Source: Denitrobacterium detoxificans (GTDB lineage Bacteria; Actinomycetota; Coriobacteriia; Coriobacteriales; Eggerthellaceae). From it: a DNA stretch of 64,000 bases. Position 1 is the first letter of the stretch; each line of letters begins with the position of its first letter. The stretch spans positions 62,001 to 126,000 of the forward strand of contig NZ_SUUH01000005.1 in assembly GCF_015062615.1 (NCBI RefSeq). Reading direction: 5' to 3'. Below, piece after piece: positions 7,225-16,285 of this stretch. The notes beneath the pieces were generated by a model. That model was not told the origin of the DNA. It saw only the letters and a list, made by a program, of their open reading frames with translations, and made no database searches. The position numbers and the translations under genes were made by a program.

Positions 7225-10200
7225 CTACAGCCCGTACCAGCCGATGCCCTCGTACTTCCAGCCGAGTTTGCGCAGCCCGTCGCGTTCGCTCGCGCTCGTC
7301 GTGTAGTGGTGCGAGCCGGACTTGGCGTTCGGGTTGTACAGGCGGTAGAGCGGCGTCGTCTTGTTGTCGTCGGAGTACCAGCCGATGCCCTCGTACTTCC
7401 AGCCAAGGCCCCTCAGCCAGTCGCGCTCCTCGGCGCTCATGGTGTAGTGGTGGTCACCACCGTTGGGGTTGTACAGGCGGTACACGGGCGTGTTGCTCGT
7501 TGCGGGCGCCGTCCAGCCGATGCCCTCGTATTTCCACCCGAGCTTGCGCAGGCCGTCGCGCTCCTCGGCGCTGGCCGTGTAGAAGTGCTCGCCGCCGTTC
7601 GGGTTGTACAGGCGATACATGCTTTGCTTACTCGTGCCGCTGGAATCTACGATTTGGAACGCAGCGACGCGCGAGCCCTTGTAATAGTGGCCGGTTGCAA
7701 TGACGTATACCGTTGCGGTGCCAGGGTTGATATTGTTGACGTACTGCAGGGTGTAGTCGACGTCCTTGCGCAGGGTTACGCCCTTCACGATGACCGAGGG
7801 GTTGGGCGTTACGGCCTTGCCCGTGTATGCCTGCGGGGAAACGACGTTGATGATCACGTCAGTTTCGGTGGTTAGATCCACAACGTTCGCGATGAAGACG
7901 GGGAAGTGGCCATTCACGTTGTTCGAGTCGAAATGGAAGGGCGTGCCCAGCGTGGTGTCGGCGAAGTCCACGCTCTGCATCACTTCGGACGTTTGTTTGG
8001 TGATGCCGTCCCCTGCCAGCCTTCCAGCCGCTTGCGTGCAGGAAAGCTCCAGGTAGTGGGTATTTTCGAAGGTTGCGTTCCCATTGGCAACGTCGCCGCA
8101 GATGGCGCCTGCCGCAGTTCCCGTAAGGTCTACTCCGTTGTACGTTACGAGCCCCGTGTTGTATGCGCGCTTTACGGTAAGCTGGCTCGTCGCCCAGCCC
8201 ACCAGGCCGCCGGCATACGGTCCGTCGGCGGCAAGACCCGATACGGTAACGTATCCTGTGTTGTATGCACTTTCCACGCGTACGTTGTACCCGCAGCCTT
8301 CCAGGCCGCCTGCCATGCCGCGTGACGTGATGTTTCCACTGTTGTACGACGTCAGAAACTCGCTGCTGCTTGCGCAGGATTCGCCATTCGCACTGCCTGC
8401 AAAGCCCAGCAATCCGCCTACGCGCGTAGCGTTGGGCGCTTGGATGTTGCCGGTGTTGGCGCAGTCTTGGAACACGACGTGCGCGTTGGGGAGCGCGCGC
8501 CCCAACATGCCTCCCACGCCTTCGGTTTCCAGTCCGTCGGTGACGGAGCCCGATGTGAAGCAAGAATTGAACGTGAGCGAGCCTTCTTTCATGACGCCCA
8601 CGAGTCCTCCCAGATCGGCCGCAGACGCGGAAACGGCTACGCTGCTACTGACGTTGTAGAACGTCGTCTCTCCGCCGTTCACCGTCTCTGCAAGGGCAGG
8701 TCGCGACATGGTGCCGGCAAGCACGAGGTCTTTCACTTCCGTTTGCTCGTGTGACCCGGAAATGGCATTGAACAGGGGCTGCGTGGTGCCTGCATGCATG
8801 GTGATGGTGTGTCCGCCGCCATCGAAGCTTCCCGCAAAGGGCGACGCAATGCCAATGGAGGGCACAAGGGGCGAAGTGTCGGTGTTTACCAGGTCGAGGT
8901 CGGCGGTCAGCTTGTAATGCGCCGAGCCATAGGCGGGGAAGTCGTTTTCGATGCAGTACTGCATGTAGGCAAGTGCGCCTACGGAGTCGATGACGTAGGG
9001 GTCGTTTTCGGTGCCCGTGCTTGCGTTGGCGAACGAATCGGGGCCTGCGGCAACGGCAAATTGAACTTGCATGCTGCCGCTGTAGTTGCCTCCGGGAACG
9101 GCTACCGCGTCAACGCTGCCAAGCGGTGCGGCGGTCTTCGTATTTCCGCTGTTCCAGTCCAGGGTGTAGTCGACGTTTTCCTGCAGCTGCTTGCCCGCGG
9201 CATTGGTAATGGTGATGGTGGGGCGCACCAGGTTGTTGCCGCCGAAGTTCCAGGTGCTGGTAGCGGTGTACGTGCAGTTGCTTGTGCCCAGGTTGGCTGG
9301 GTCGATGGTGAAAGCGTGCGGTCCGTTTTGCGTTCCCGCATAGGCGCCCGCACCCGTTACGGTGAACGTTGCGGGGCTCGTGCTCGTGGTGACATTGGTG
9401 TTGTTGCTGCCCGTAACCGTGTAGTCGGAATCGGGATTGAGCTCGGTGCCGTTCAGCACGACGCGGATGTCGGAAGGCAGAATTGCTTCGCCTGTATACG
9501 TTACCGTTTCGCTGTACGAGATAGTGGCGTCTTCCAGGTTGACCGAGGGCTCCTCCAGGCCCAGCTGCCAATAGAGCACGGGGTATCCGTAGTTGGGCTT
9601 TGAGCTTTCGTGGCCGTCGATGAAGTATGCCCCCAGTTTGCTTGCGCCCTGTCGCTTCAAATCGTCGAACGAGAGGGGCAGGGCGTTTGATTGGCTAACG
9701 GTGGGTGCCACGAGTCCGCCGGTATCGGTTTCTCGCGTGCCTGCCCAGCCTGCGGCTGCATCGCCGCGGAAGTAGCAGTTCCCAATGCGAATTTCGCTGC
9801 CTTCTTCGCCCACGCCTGCCAGGCCCACCATACCGCCTACGGAAGTGGATCCGTCGGCTTGGCTTTGCTTGCCCATGAGGCTTGCGCTATAGGTGTTCGT
9901 GATGGCCAGGCGGTATAGTCCGCCTTGCGCGCGTCCTACGATGCCTCCCAGGTACGCCGTTCCGCCTACGGGGGTTCCAATGACGGTGTATTCGCGATCG
10001 TTTTCCGCGGCGCTGAAGCAGTTGGAGATGGTCAGCTTGCAGCCGCTATTCGCGCCCACGAGGCCGCCGCCTGCGGCAGAGGCGGAAACGCTACCCGTGT
10101 TGCCACATGCGCTTATGGTTACCGTGGGTGGCGTGCTGGCGGATTCAGCTTCGCAGAGGCCTACGAGTCCGCCGGCGTTGCCAGCGTTTTCGCCCACGCT

Positions 10201-11073
10201 GCCCGCCCTAATGAGCCCCGTGTTGGTGCTTGCGGCGTTGAAGTCCAGGTAGTTGCGCGATGCGTGCAGCGAGAGGTCGCAATCGAGCGCGTATCCCACC
10301 ATGCCGCCTGCGGCCTTCATACCGCTTACGGGCCCGCAGGTTTCGCATCCGTCGATGGTGAGAGTCCCCGTCGCCTTGCCAACCAGGCCGCCAGCGATGC
10401 TGCTACTGCCGTTTGCTGTGGCTGCAACGGAACACGTGACGCCTTCGAACGTAACGTTGCCATCCGCAACGCCCAGCACGCCCGCGGCGATTTGTCCCAC
10501 GCCTGTGGCCGTGGTGGTGCCCGAAAGGTCGAAATCCCTGAATGTGGCGTCGTACCCCGCTGCCGTGGCGCCGAAGAGCGACGCCATCTTGTATTGCAGC
10601 GTCATGTCGGTGATGCCAATTTGGTTGAGCTTGATGGAGTGCCCGTTGCCGTCGAAGGTGCCGCAGAAGTACGCGTAATCGACTACGCGTTCGCCTTCTT
10701 CGCCGATGGTCGTATGCTCGCCCCAGCCAATGGGTGACCAGGCGGTTTCTCCTGATGCGTCGATATTGGCGGTAAGCGCATAGTGGGCCGTCTGCGCGGC
10801 AGTGGGCGTGTACGTGCTGCCCGAGAGCTCTCCGGGCTTGTTCACCTCGCTCATCATGTAGCGCAGCTGGGCCACGTTGGCAATCTGATATGGATCGCTT
10901 GCCGTGCCCGTGCCCCCTGCATACGAGGTAGCAGGTTCGGTATCCGCAAAGGCGGATGCGGGCAGGAGAATCATCGCGACCGCGAAGAGGGCGCAGAGTA
11001 GAGCGCCCAGGCCCGCTTTGGAACGTGCCGTTTTCCGTGACTTCAGACTACCCAAGTGCGACTGTACGTGCAT
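7225..11073 (-). CDS. Secreted GLUG-repeat surface protein with C-terminal DUF5648 triple repeat
   Basis: About 1282 residues. A signal peptide (LGALLCALFAVAMILLPASAFA) ends near residue 43. Two blocks rich in GGLVG/GGLVGxA GLUG-type motifs follow (near 55-490 and 680-1030), typical of parallel beta-helix surface proteins. Each block is followed by a small beta-sandwich-like segment (YTGEAILPSDIRVVLNG and YTGKAVTPNPSVIVKG). The last 130 residues are three DUF5648-type repeats (YRLYNPNGGEHFYT, ERD, LGWKYEGIGW). It has no LPxTG motif, so the repeats may hold it at the surface. I prefer ATG 11073, with GGGGG five bases upstream, over ATG 11085. A role in adhesion or polysaccharide contact is only a guess from the fold. 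Confidence 0.85.
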   Translation of the reverse strand: MHVQSHLGSLKSRKTARSKAGLGALLCALFAVAMILLPASAFADTEPATSYAGGTGTASDPYQIANVAQLRYMMSEVNKPGELSGSTYTPTAAQTAHYALTANIDASGETAWSPIGWGEHTTIGEEGERVVDYAYFCGTFDGNGHSIKLNQIGITDMTLQYKMASLFGATAAGYDATFRDFDLSGTTTATGVGQIAAGVLGVADGNVTFEGVTCSVAATANGSSSIAGGLVGKATGTLTIDGCETCGPVSGMKAAGGMVGYALDCDLSLHASRNYLDFNAASTNTGLIRAGSVGENAGNAGGLVGLCEAESASTPPTVTISACGNTGSVSASAAGGGLVGANSGCKLTISNCFSAAENDREYTVIGTPVGGTAYLGGIVGRAQGGLYRLAITNTYSASLMGKQSQADGSTSVGGMVGLAGVGEEGSEIRIGNCYFRGDAAAGWAGTRETDTGGLVAPTVSQSNALPLSFDDLKRQGASKLGAYFIDGHESSKPNYGYPVLYWQLGLEEPSVNLEDATISYSETVTYTGEAILPSDIRVVLNGTELNPDSDYTVTGSNNTNVTTSTSPATFTVTGAGAYAGTQNGPHAFTIDPANLGTSNCTYTATSTWNFGGNNLVRPTITITNAAGKQLQENVDYTLDWNSGNTKTAAPLGSVDAVAVPGGNYSGSMQVQFAVAAGPDSFANASTGTENDPYVIDSVGALAYMQYCIENDFPAYGSAHYKLTADLDLVNTDTSPLVPSIGIASPFAGSFDGGGHTITMHAGTTQPLFNAISGSHEQTEVKDLVLAGTMSRPALAETVNGGETTFYNVSSSVAVSASAADLGGLVGVMKEGSLTFNSCFTSGSVTDGLETEGVGGMLGRALPNAHVVFQDCANTGNIQAPNATRVGGLLGFAGSANGESCASSSEFLTSYNSGNITSRGMAGGLEGCGYNVRVESAYNTGYVTVSGLAADGPYAGGLVGWATSQLTVKRAYNTGLVTYNGVDLTGTAAGAICGDVANGNATFENTHYLELSCTQAAGRLAGDGITKQTSEVMQSVDFADTTLGTPFHFDSNNVNGHFPVFIANVVDLTTETDVIINVVSPQAYTGKAVTPNPSVIVKGVTLRKDVDYTLQYVNNINPGTATVYVIATGHYYKGSRVAAFQIVDSSGTSKQSMYRLYNPNGGEHFYTASAEERDGLRKLGWKYEGIGWTAPATSNTPVYRLYNPNGGDHHYTMSAEERDWLRGLGWKYEGIGWYSDDNKTTPLYRLYNPNAKSGSHHYTTSASERDGLRKLGWKYEGIGWYGL

Positions 11074-11109
11074 AACGACCCCCATCGCCGCGCGTGAAAT
11101 GTAATCTCA

Positions 11110-11115
11110 ATTCTA
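11110..11115 (-). promoter_or_regulatory. Candidate extended -10 for the GLUG surface protein
   Basis: On the minus strand TGG-TAGAAT lies 37 bases upstream of the start at 11073, an extended -10 form. No convincing -35 is seen. The 160-base divergent gap to 11234 must also hold the polyphosphate operon promoter; TACAGT at 11211-11216 is a weak candidate. Confidence 0.4.
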
Positions 11116-11233
11116 CCATTTTCTCAGTTCAGGTGCACTAAACAGCTGGTTTTCGTCTTCGCGACAGCTTGTTATTCAGGCTGTTTTAAGGCGTGGTTTG
11201 TAGAGTCGGGTACAGTCAACGAGAGGAATGACG

Positions 11234-12133
11234 ATGACTGACGCAAGTAAACCAAGCCCGAAGCCAATTGCCATCTTCGAGCGCACGGAAAAGAAGTACG
11301 TGATCACGCGTCGTCAGTTCGACCTGTTCATGCAGGCGATTGGCGATAAGCTCCGTGACGACCAGTACGCGCGCAGCACGATTTCGAGCCTGTATTTCGA
11401 CACGATGGAAGACACGCTCATCAATCGTTCCATGGAAAAGCCCTTCTACAAGGAGAAGCTGCGCATTCGGTCGTACGGTCCCGCAGCAGCGAGCGACCTG
11501 GTGTTCGTAGAGCTCAAGAAGAAGTTCGACGGCATCGTGTACAAGCGTCGCGTGCAGCTTCCGCGCGACTTGGCCATCGCCTATATGCAAGGTGATGTGT
11601 CGTACCAGGAGGCCGTGCGCGTGGCGGCAAGTTTTGGCGCGCTGGATGCCGAGGAGGCGCTGTCCGCCAGCAAGTTGCAGACGGTGCGCGAAATCGACGC
11701 CACCATTGCGCGCTACCCGAAGCTGCGTCCGCGCATCATGGTAGTGGTGAACCGCCTGTCCCTGAAGAGTATCGACGGTAGCAACATTCGCTTCACCTTC
11801 GACTTCAACGCGCGGTGGCGTCATCAGAACCTGACGTTTGACCAGGGTGAAGGCGGTCATCTCATCTATGGCGAAGATGAGCGCAACATCATCCTGGAAA
11901 TCAAATGCCAGAAGGCGTACCCCCTGTGGCTGGTGCATGCGCTGTCCAACTTGCGGATGTATCCGCAGCCCTGTTCGAAGATTGCGGGCGCCTATACGGC
12001 CCTTGTGCCGGTGGCCCAGGTGGGTGGCAAGCGCGTTCCCATCTACCAGAAGCAGCCGCTTGAACGCATTCAGACGAAAGACCGATACGGCGCGCCTGTC
12101 GCGCGTCGCGTGAAAGGAGCTCATTGTGCTTGA
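11234..12133 (+). CDS. VTC-domain polyphosphate polymerase
   Basis: The protein of about 299 residues matches the VTC domain. It has an N-terminal EKKYVI, SSLYFDT, KLRIRSYG, a VELKKKFDGIVYKRR strand pair, then FDFNARWR and ILEIKC, the basic and acidic residues that line the tunnel where VTC enzymes build polyphosphate from ATP. I prefer ATG 11234 (AGAGGA seven bases upstream); ATG 11228 is too close to that site. The gene overlaps the DUF4956 gene by eight bases, and this pair is commonly found together in bacteria. It is probably a cytoplasmic catalytic subunit docked on its membrane partner. Confidence 0.87.
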   Translation: MTDASKPSPKPIAIFERTEKKYVITRRQFDLFMQAIGDKLRDDQYARSTISSLYFDTMEDTLINRSMEKPFYKEKLRIRSYGPAAASDLVFVELKKKFDGIVYKRRVQLPRDLAIAYMQGDVSYQEAVRVAASFGALDAEEALSASKLQTVREIDATIARYPKLRPRIMVVVNRLSLKSIDGSNIRFTFDFNARWRHQNLTFDQGEGGHLIYGEDERNIILEIKCQKAYPLWLVHALSNLRMYPQPCSKIAGAYTALVPVAQVGGKRVPIYQKQPLERIQTKDRYGAPVARRVKGAHCA

Positions 12134-12830
12134 TTCCCTGTTCACCAGCGTGCTAACCGCTAGCACCGATTCGACGGCTGCGGCAATGTCCGGCGTCGAC
12201 TTCTTCCTTTGCTCGGCCGTCTCGCTCGTGCTTGGCGTGGCGATCGCGTTCATCTACATGTTCAAGCACTCATATTCGAAGAGCTTCGTTGTGACGCTCG
12301 CTCTGCTGCCCATCATCGTGCAGATGGTAATCAGCCTGGTGAACGGCAACATTGGTGCCGGCATTGCCGTCATGGGCGTGTTCAATTTGGTGCGCTTCCG
12401 CAGTATTCCGGGTAGCGCAAAGGACATCGGTTCGGTGTTCCTGGCCATGGCAGTGGGCCTGGCTACGGGCATGGGCTACCTGGCGCTGGCGTGCGTGTTC
12501 ACGGTCATCGTGGCCATCGCGAACATCGTATTCGTGCTTTCCCCGCTGGGCAGCCAGATGGGCGAACGCGTGGAGCGCGCCCTTACCGTTACCATCCCTG
12601 AGGACATCGACTATACGAATCTCTTTGACGACCTGTTTGAACGCTTTACTTCCAAGCACGAACTCGTCAATACCCGTACCACCAACATGGGCAGCCTGTA
12701 CAAGTTGGAATACCTTGTCACGCTGAAGGATGCGCGCGCAGAGAAGACGCTGCTCGATGCCATCCGCACGCGTAACGGCAATCTGACCGTCCAATGCGGT
12801 AGGCCCACCATGTTTCAGGAAAGGCTCTAA
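12126..12830 (+). CDS. DUF4956 membrane protein
   Basis: 234 residues, starting at GTG 12126 with AAAGGAG eight bases upstream. Four or so membrane helices (residues 25-135) hold the conserved GIAVMGVFNLVRFRSIPGSA segment of DUF4956. A soluble C-terminal half of about 100 residues, with mixed alpha/beta character, follows. DUF4956 proteins are typically encoded next to VTC polyphosphate polymerases. The likely role is to anchor the polymerase or pass its product, but this is inference. It sits between the polymerase (eight-base overlap) and the lipoprotein (two-base gap) in a tight operon. Confidence 0.85.
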   Translation: MLDSLFTSVLTASTDSTAAAMSGVDFFLCSAVSLVLGVAIAFIYMFKHSYSKSFVVTLALLPIIVQMVISLVNGNIGAGIAVMGVFNLVRFRSIPGSAKDIGSVFLAMAVGLATGMGYLALACVFTVIVAIANIVFVLSPLGSQMGERVERALTVTIPEDIDYTNLFDDLFERFTSKHELVNTRTTNMGSLYKLEYLVTLKDARAEKTLLDAIRTRNGNLTVQCGRPTMFQERL

Positions 12831-12832
12831 CA

Positions 12833-15049
12833 ATGACTACACCCAAACACGCTCGCTCTGGGTATTCGATACCGAATACCAGTGCGCAGCCGCAGGACCG
12901 CTCGAGCGGCGCGTGGCATGAGCACGAATCGGCGGGTACGTACCCCACGGTGGATTCCCCGCAGTTTCATGCGATGGGCGCAAGCCGCCGGTTTGCAAAC
13001 CGTACGGCGGCTGCGCGGAAGCGCACGGTGCGCGATCGTCTGAACGCGCTTGCGCACCCCGTGCGCGCCATGGCCGTGGCCGGTCTCACGTTGGCACTGG
13101 TCGGCGTGGTGGGATGCTCCGCTCTCTCGTCGCTTGCGTCGAGCAGCGATTCCGATTCTTCGACGAGCACGACCACCACGACGGAAAGCACGGCAACGCA
13201 TGCTAAGGGAGCCGTTGCCGCCGATACCGCGTCGATGACGTTCGAGTATTCCAATCGCGATAGCGATGCCAGCTACGATGCGTCCAGCGCGACCACCATT
13301 ACGCTGAGCGATTCTTCCGCCACGGTAAGCGGGTCGGGCGCCACGGCCGATGGCTCCACGGTAACCATCACCACTGCTGGTACGTACGTTATCTCGGGTA
13401 GCTCAAGCGACGCCCAGATCGTGGTGGCTGCGGCTGACGACGAAAAGGTGCAGCTGGTACTTGATGGCGTGACCATGAGTTGCTCCAGCGGGCCGTGCAT
13501 TAACGTGCAAACCGCTGACAAGGTGTTCATCACGCTCGATAGCGGTTCCACCAACACGCTTTCCGATGGCAGCGGCTGGACTCTGACGGGTGAGGATGGC
13601 GAACCGAACGCGACCATTTACAGCGAATGCGACCTTACGATCAACGGCAGCGGATCGCTTACGGTGAATGCCACGGTGAACCATGGCATCTCCAGCAAGA
13701 ACGACCTTACCATCACGGGTGGCACGATTGACGTTACCTCGGTGGGCGATGGCTTGCATGGCAAGGATAGCGTGCAGATTTCCGATGGCGACATCACTAT
13801 CGATTCCCAGTCCGATGGCATCAAGTCCACGGAAACGGACGAAGATGACAAGGGCTATGTCTCCATCGATGGCGGCACGATTGCCATCACCGCGGTTGAC
13901 GATGGTATTCAGGCGAGCAAGCTCGTGCGCATTGCCGGTGGCGAGCTGGAGATTGACGTCGAGGGCGATGCCATTCATGGCGACTACGACGTGCAGATTG
14001 CGGATGGCGAGCTGGTCATCAACGCAGGCGACGACGGCGTGCACGCCGAGTACAACCTGAGTATCGAGGGTGGCCAGACTACGGTTGAGACGAGCGTCGA
14101 GGGCCTGGAAGGCCAGTGCGTGGAAATTTCGGGCGGCGAGAACCTGGTGTACTCCAGCGACGACGGCATCAATGCCGCGGCTGTCACTACCGATACCGTG
14201 ACGACCGATGTTGCCGCCACGAACGCAACGAGCACAGCCGCAACGTCGGATAGCACCCAGACGACGGGTGAGGCCCCCCAGGCGCCGAGCGGCGACGCAG
14301 CGGGTGGCACGGCTCCTTCGGGTGACATGCCGAGCGGCGAAGCCCCTAGTGGCGAGCTTCCCAGCGATGCGGGTGGTACGCCCCCCGACGCTTCCGGCTC
14401 TACCGGTGGCGGCATGGCTGGCGGAAATGCCGGAGGCGGCATGGCTGGCGCGTCGAGCGCCTGCAACATCACGATTTCCGGTGGCTCCACCACGCTTGTC
14501 TGCACTGCCGATGGCGACAGCATGGACTCCAACGGCAATATCGAAATGACCGCGGGCGAGCTGTATATCTCGGGCGTATCGGGTGGTGATAATGGCGCTA
14601 TCGACTATGAGTCCACGGCTACGATTACGGGCGGAACGGCTTTCGTCGTGGGCAACTCGGGCATGGACGGTGCGTTCACCAGCGATAGTACGCAGCCCTT
14701 CATTGCGGTAAGCGCCAGCGGGCAGGCCGGCTCTACGGTTACCGTGGAAGATGCCTCGGGCAATGTGGTGGCTAGCTATACCTCGGTCAATGGATTTAGC
14801 TATGTGGTTGTTTCCAACGCGAGCCTGGTGGATGGCCAAGAGTACACCATCTTGGTGAATGGCCAGGAAGCTACCACGGCAACGGCCAGTACCGAGGCTG
14901 CTACGACGACCATGGGGTCTGGTGGCGGCATGGCTGGCGGTAATGGCGGCGGCGGATTTGGCGGTCGCGGTGGTGGCGACATGGCCAATGGCGATGCTTC
15001 TTCGGGGCAAAGCCAGCAGTCCGGCACGACGCAGACGACCACCGTATAG
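12833..15049 (+). CDS. Cthe_2159-like carbohydrate-binding lipoprotein
   Basis: 738 residues. After an unusually long N-terminal segment of about 75 residues, a hydrophobic stretch ends in LVGVVGC, a lipobox with Cys near residue 99. Residues 145-460 repeat short units such as DLTINGSGSLTV, DLTITGGTIDV and SVQISDGDITI. This ladder pattern matches the Cthe_2159 family of calcium-binding parallel beta-helices that bind acidic polysaccharides. A Pro/Ser/Gly/Ala-rich insert (near 470-545) and a Gly/Met-rich tail follow. SD GGAAAGG precedes ATG 12833. It probably works outside the membrane in the same process as the polymerase pair. The long cytoplasmic pre-sequence is odd for a lipoprotein. Confidence 0.82.
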   Translation: MTTPKHARSGYSIPNTSAQPQDRSSGAWHEHESAGTYPTVDSPQFHAMGASRRFANRTAAARKRTVRDRLNALAHPVRAMAVAGLTLALVGVVGCSALSSLASSSDSDSSTSTTTTTESTATHAKGAVAADTASMTFEYSNRDSDASYDASSATTITLSDSSATVSGSGATADGSTVTITTAGTYVISGSSSDAQIVVAAADDEKVQLVLDGVTMSCSSGPCINVQTADKVFITLDSGSTNTLSDGSGWTLTGEDGEPNATIYSECDLTINGSGSLTVNATVNHGISSKNDLTITGGTIDVTSVGDGLHGKDSVQISDGDITIDSQSDGIKSTETDEDDKGYVSIDGGTIAITAVDDGIQASKLVRIAGGELEIDVEGDAIHGDYDVQIADGELVINAGDDGVHAEYNLSIEGGQTTVETSVEGLEGQCVEISGGENLVYSSDDGINAAAVTTDTVTTDVAATNATSTAATSDSTQTTGEAPQAPSGDAAGGTAPSGDMPSGEAPSGELPSDAGGTPPDASGSTGGGMAGGNAGGGMAGASSACNITISGGSTTLVCTADGDSMDSNGNIEMTAGELYISGVSGGDNGAIDYESTATITGGTAFVVGNSGMDGAFTSDSTQPFIAVSASGQAGSTVTVEDASGNVVASYTSVNGFSYVVVSNASLVDGQEYTILVNGQEATTATASTEAATTTMGSGGGMAGGNGGGGFGGRGGGDMANGDASSGQSQQSGTTQTTTV

Positions 15050-15095
15050 CTCTTCTTGCGTAATGCAGGGCGGGGAGGAGCGCCCCGCATGCTTG

Positions 15096-15126
15096 GGCGG
15101 TTGACCTTGGGGTCAACCGCCTTTTT
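15096..15126 (+). terminator. Terminator of the polyphosphate operon
   Basis: GGCGGTTGACC (15096-15106) pairs perfectly with GGTCAACCGCC (15111-15121) across a four-base loop, followed by TTTTT. Confidence 0.9.
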
Positions 15127-15171
15127 GCGTCCTTTTTCGGCAAAAAGCCAGCCCGATATGCTGGCATCGCG

Positions 15172-15177
15172 TACAAT
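15172..15177 (+). promoter_or_regulatory. Candidate -10 for the aldolase gene
   Basis: TACAAT, 50 bases upstream of the aldolase start and after the preceding terminator. The -35 is not evident. Confidence 0.4.
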
Positions 15178-15226
15178 AGTCTGGTTACATCGGTAACAGT
15201 ATGACCTTTCCTTAAGGAGGAACCAC

Positions 15227-16165
15227 ATGCCAAGCATTACTCGTGATCAGGTGAAAGTCCCTGCCGACGTTATGCCTGAGGTCCGTGAAACCTACATCGA
15301 CAACTATCTGAAGGCAACCCGCAACACCGGTCGCCTCATGCTGTTCGCCTGCGACCAGAAGATGGAGCACCTGAACGGCGACTTCTACGGCGAGGGCATC
15401 GATCCCTCCGATAACGATCCCGAGCATCTGTTCCAGATTGGCCAGGAAGGCGTCATTGGCGTTCTGGCTGGTCAGCGTGGCCTTATTGCTCGCTATGCTC
15501 CCGATTACCCGGAAATCAACTTCCTGGTGAAGATGAACTCCAAGACGAACCTGGTGAAGACGGCTCAGGACGATCCGTATTCTCCCCAGCTGCACGACCT
15601 CGAGGCCGTTCTGGCCATGCGCGAGGCTGGCGTCAACATCGTGGGCCTTGGCTACACCATCTACCTGGGCAGCGAATATGAATCCACCATGCTGGCCGAG
15701 GCTGGCGAACTCATCGCTCAGGCACATGCAAACGGCCTGATCGTGGTCCTGTGGATCTATCCTCGCGGCAAGGCCGTTGCCGACGAGAAGGCCCCCGCAC
15801 TCATCGCTGGTGCTGCTGGTGCCGCCCTGTGCCTGGGTGCCGACTTCGTGAAGGTCAACCCTCCGAAAGACACCGAGGAAGCTACCAGCGCCCAGAGCCT
15901 GGCCATCGCTTCCCAGGCTGCTGGCCGCACCGGCCTGGTGTGCGCTGGCGGTTCCAAGGCCGACGCCAAGGAATTCCTGTCCAACCTGTACGATCAGATT
16001 CATGTGGGCGGTGCCTGCGGTAACGCCACGGGCCGCAACATCCACATGCGTTCGCTGGAAGAGGCCGTGCGCCTCACGAAGGCCATCAGCGCCATCACGC
16101 TGGCCGACTACGAGGTCGACGACGCTCTGGCCGTTTACAACGGCGAAGCCGACTTCGCGCTGTAG
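15227..16165 (+). CDS. Class I fructose-bisphosphate aldolase, DhnA/archaeal type
   Basis: 312 residues, led by an excellent AAGGAGG. The sequence matches DhnA-type aldolases that split fructose 1,6-bisphosphate (or related sugar phosphates) through a lysine Schiff base. The motif LMLFACDQKMEHLNG lies near the N-terminus, IVVLWIYPRG in the middle, and the Schiff-base lysine is probably K209 in DFVKVNPP. VCAGGSK and IHVGGACGNATGRNI form the phosphate-binding end of the barrel. It is a cytoplasmic glycolytic or gluconeogenic enzyme. It stands alone between two strong hairpins with codon use typical of a highly expressed gene. Confidence 0.87.
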   Translation: MPSITRDQVKVPADVMPEVRETYIDNYLKATRNTGRLMLFACDQKMEHLNGDFYGEGIDPSDNDPEHLFQIGQEGVIGVLAGQRGLIARYAPDYPEINFLVKMNSKTNLVKTAQDDPYSPQLHDLEAVLAMREAGVNIVGLGYTIYLGSEYESTMLAEAGELIAQAHANGLIVVLWIYPRGKAVADEKAPALIAGAAGAALCLGADFVKVNPPKDTEEATSAQSLAIASQAAGRTGLVCAGGSKADAKEFLSNLYDQIHVGGACGNATGRNIHMRSLEEAVRLTKAISAITLADYEVDDALAVYNGEADFAL

Positions 16166-16185
16166 TTCAGCTTCATAGCGTATGG

Positions 16186-16220
16186 GGGGCAGCTAGCTCA
16201 TGCTAGCTGCCCCTTCTTGT
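16186..16220 (+). terminator. Terminator of the aldolase gene
   Basis: GGGGCAGCTAGC (16186-16197) pairs perfectly with GCTAGCTGCCCC (16202-16213) across TCAT, followed by TTCTTGT. Confidence 0.85.
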
Positions 16221-16243
16221 ATTCAGGGGCGTTTCAGGTTCGT

Positions 16244-16252
16244 TGATACAAT
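16244..16252 (+). promoter_or_regulatory. Extended -10 for the two-component operon
   Basis: TGA-TACAAT, an extended -10, lies 33 bases upstream of the response-regulator start and directly after the aldolase terminator. Confidence 0.5.
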
Positions 16253-16285
16253 AGGGATGTATATGTATGAGGGGAAAGGACCGAC

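Noticed and set aside
6612..7406. Long Arg/Ala/Gly-rich open frames on both strands between the purine permease and the surface protein
   Set aside because: They run through inverted repeats and hairpins, and their composition is that of GC-rich palindromes read as protein.
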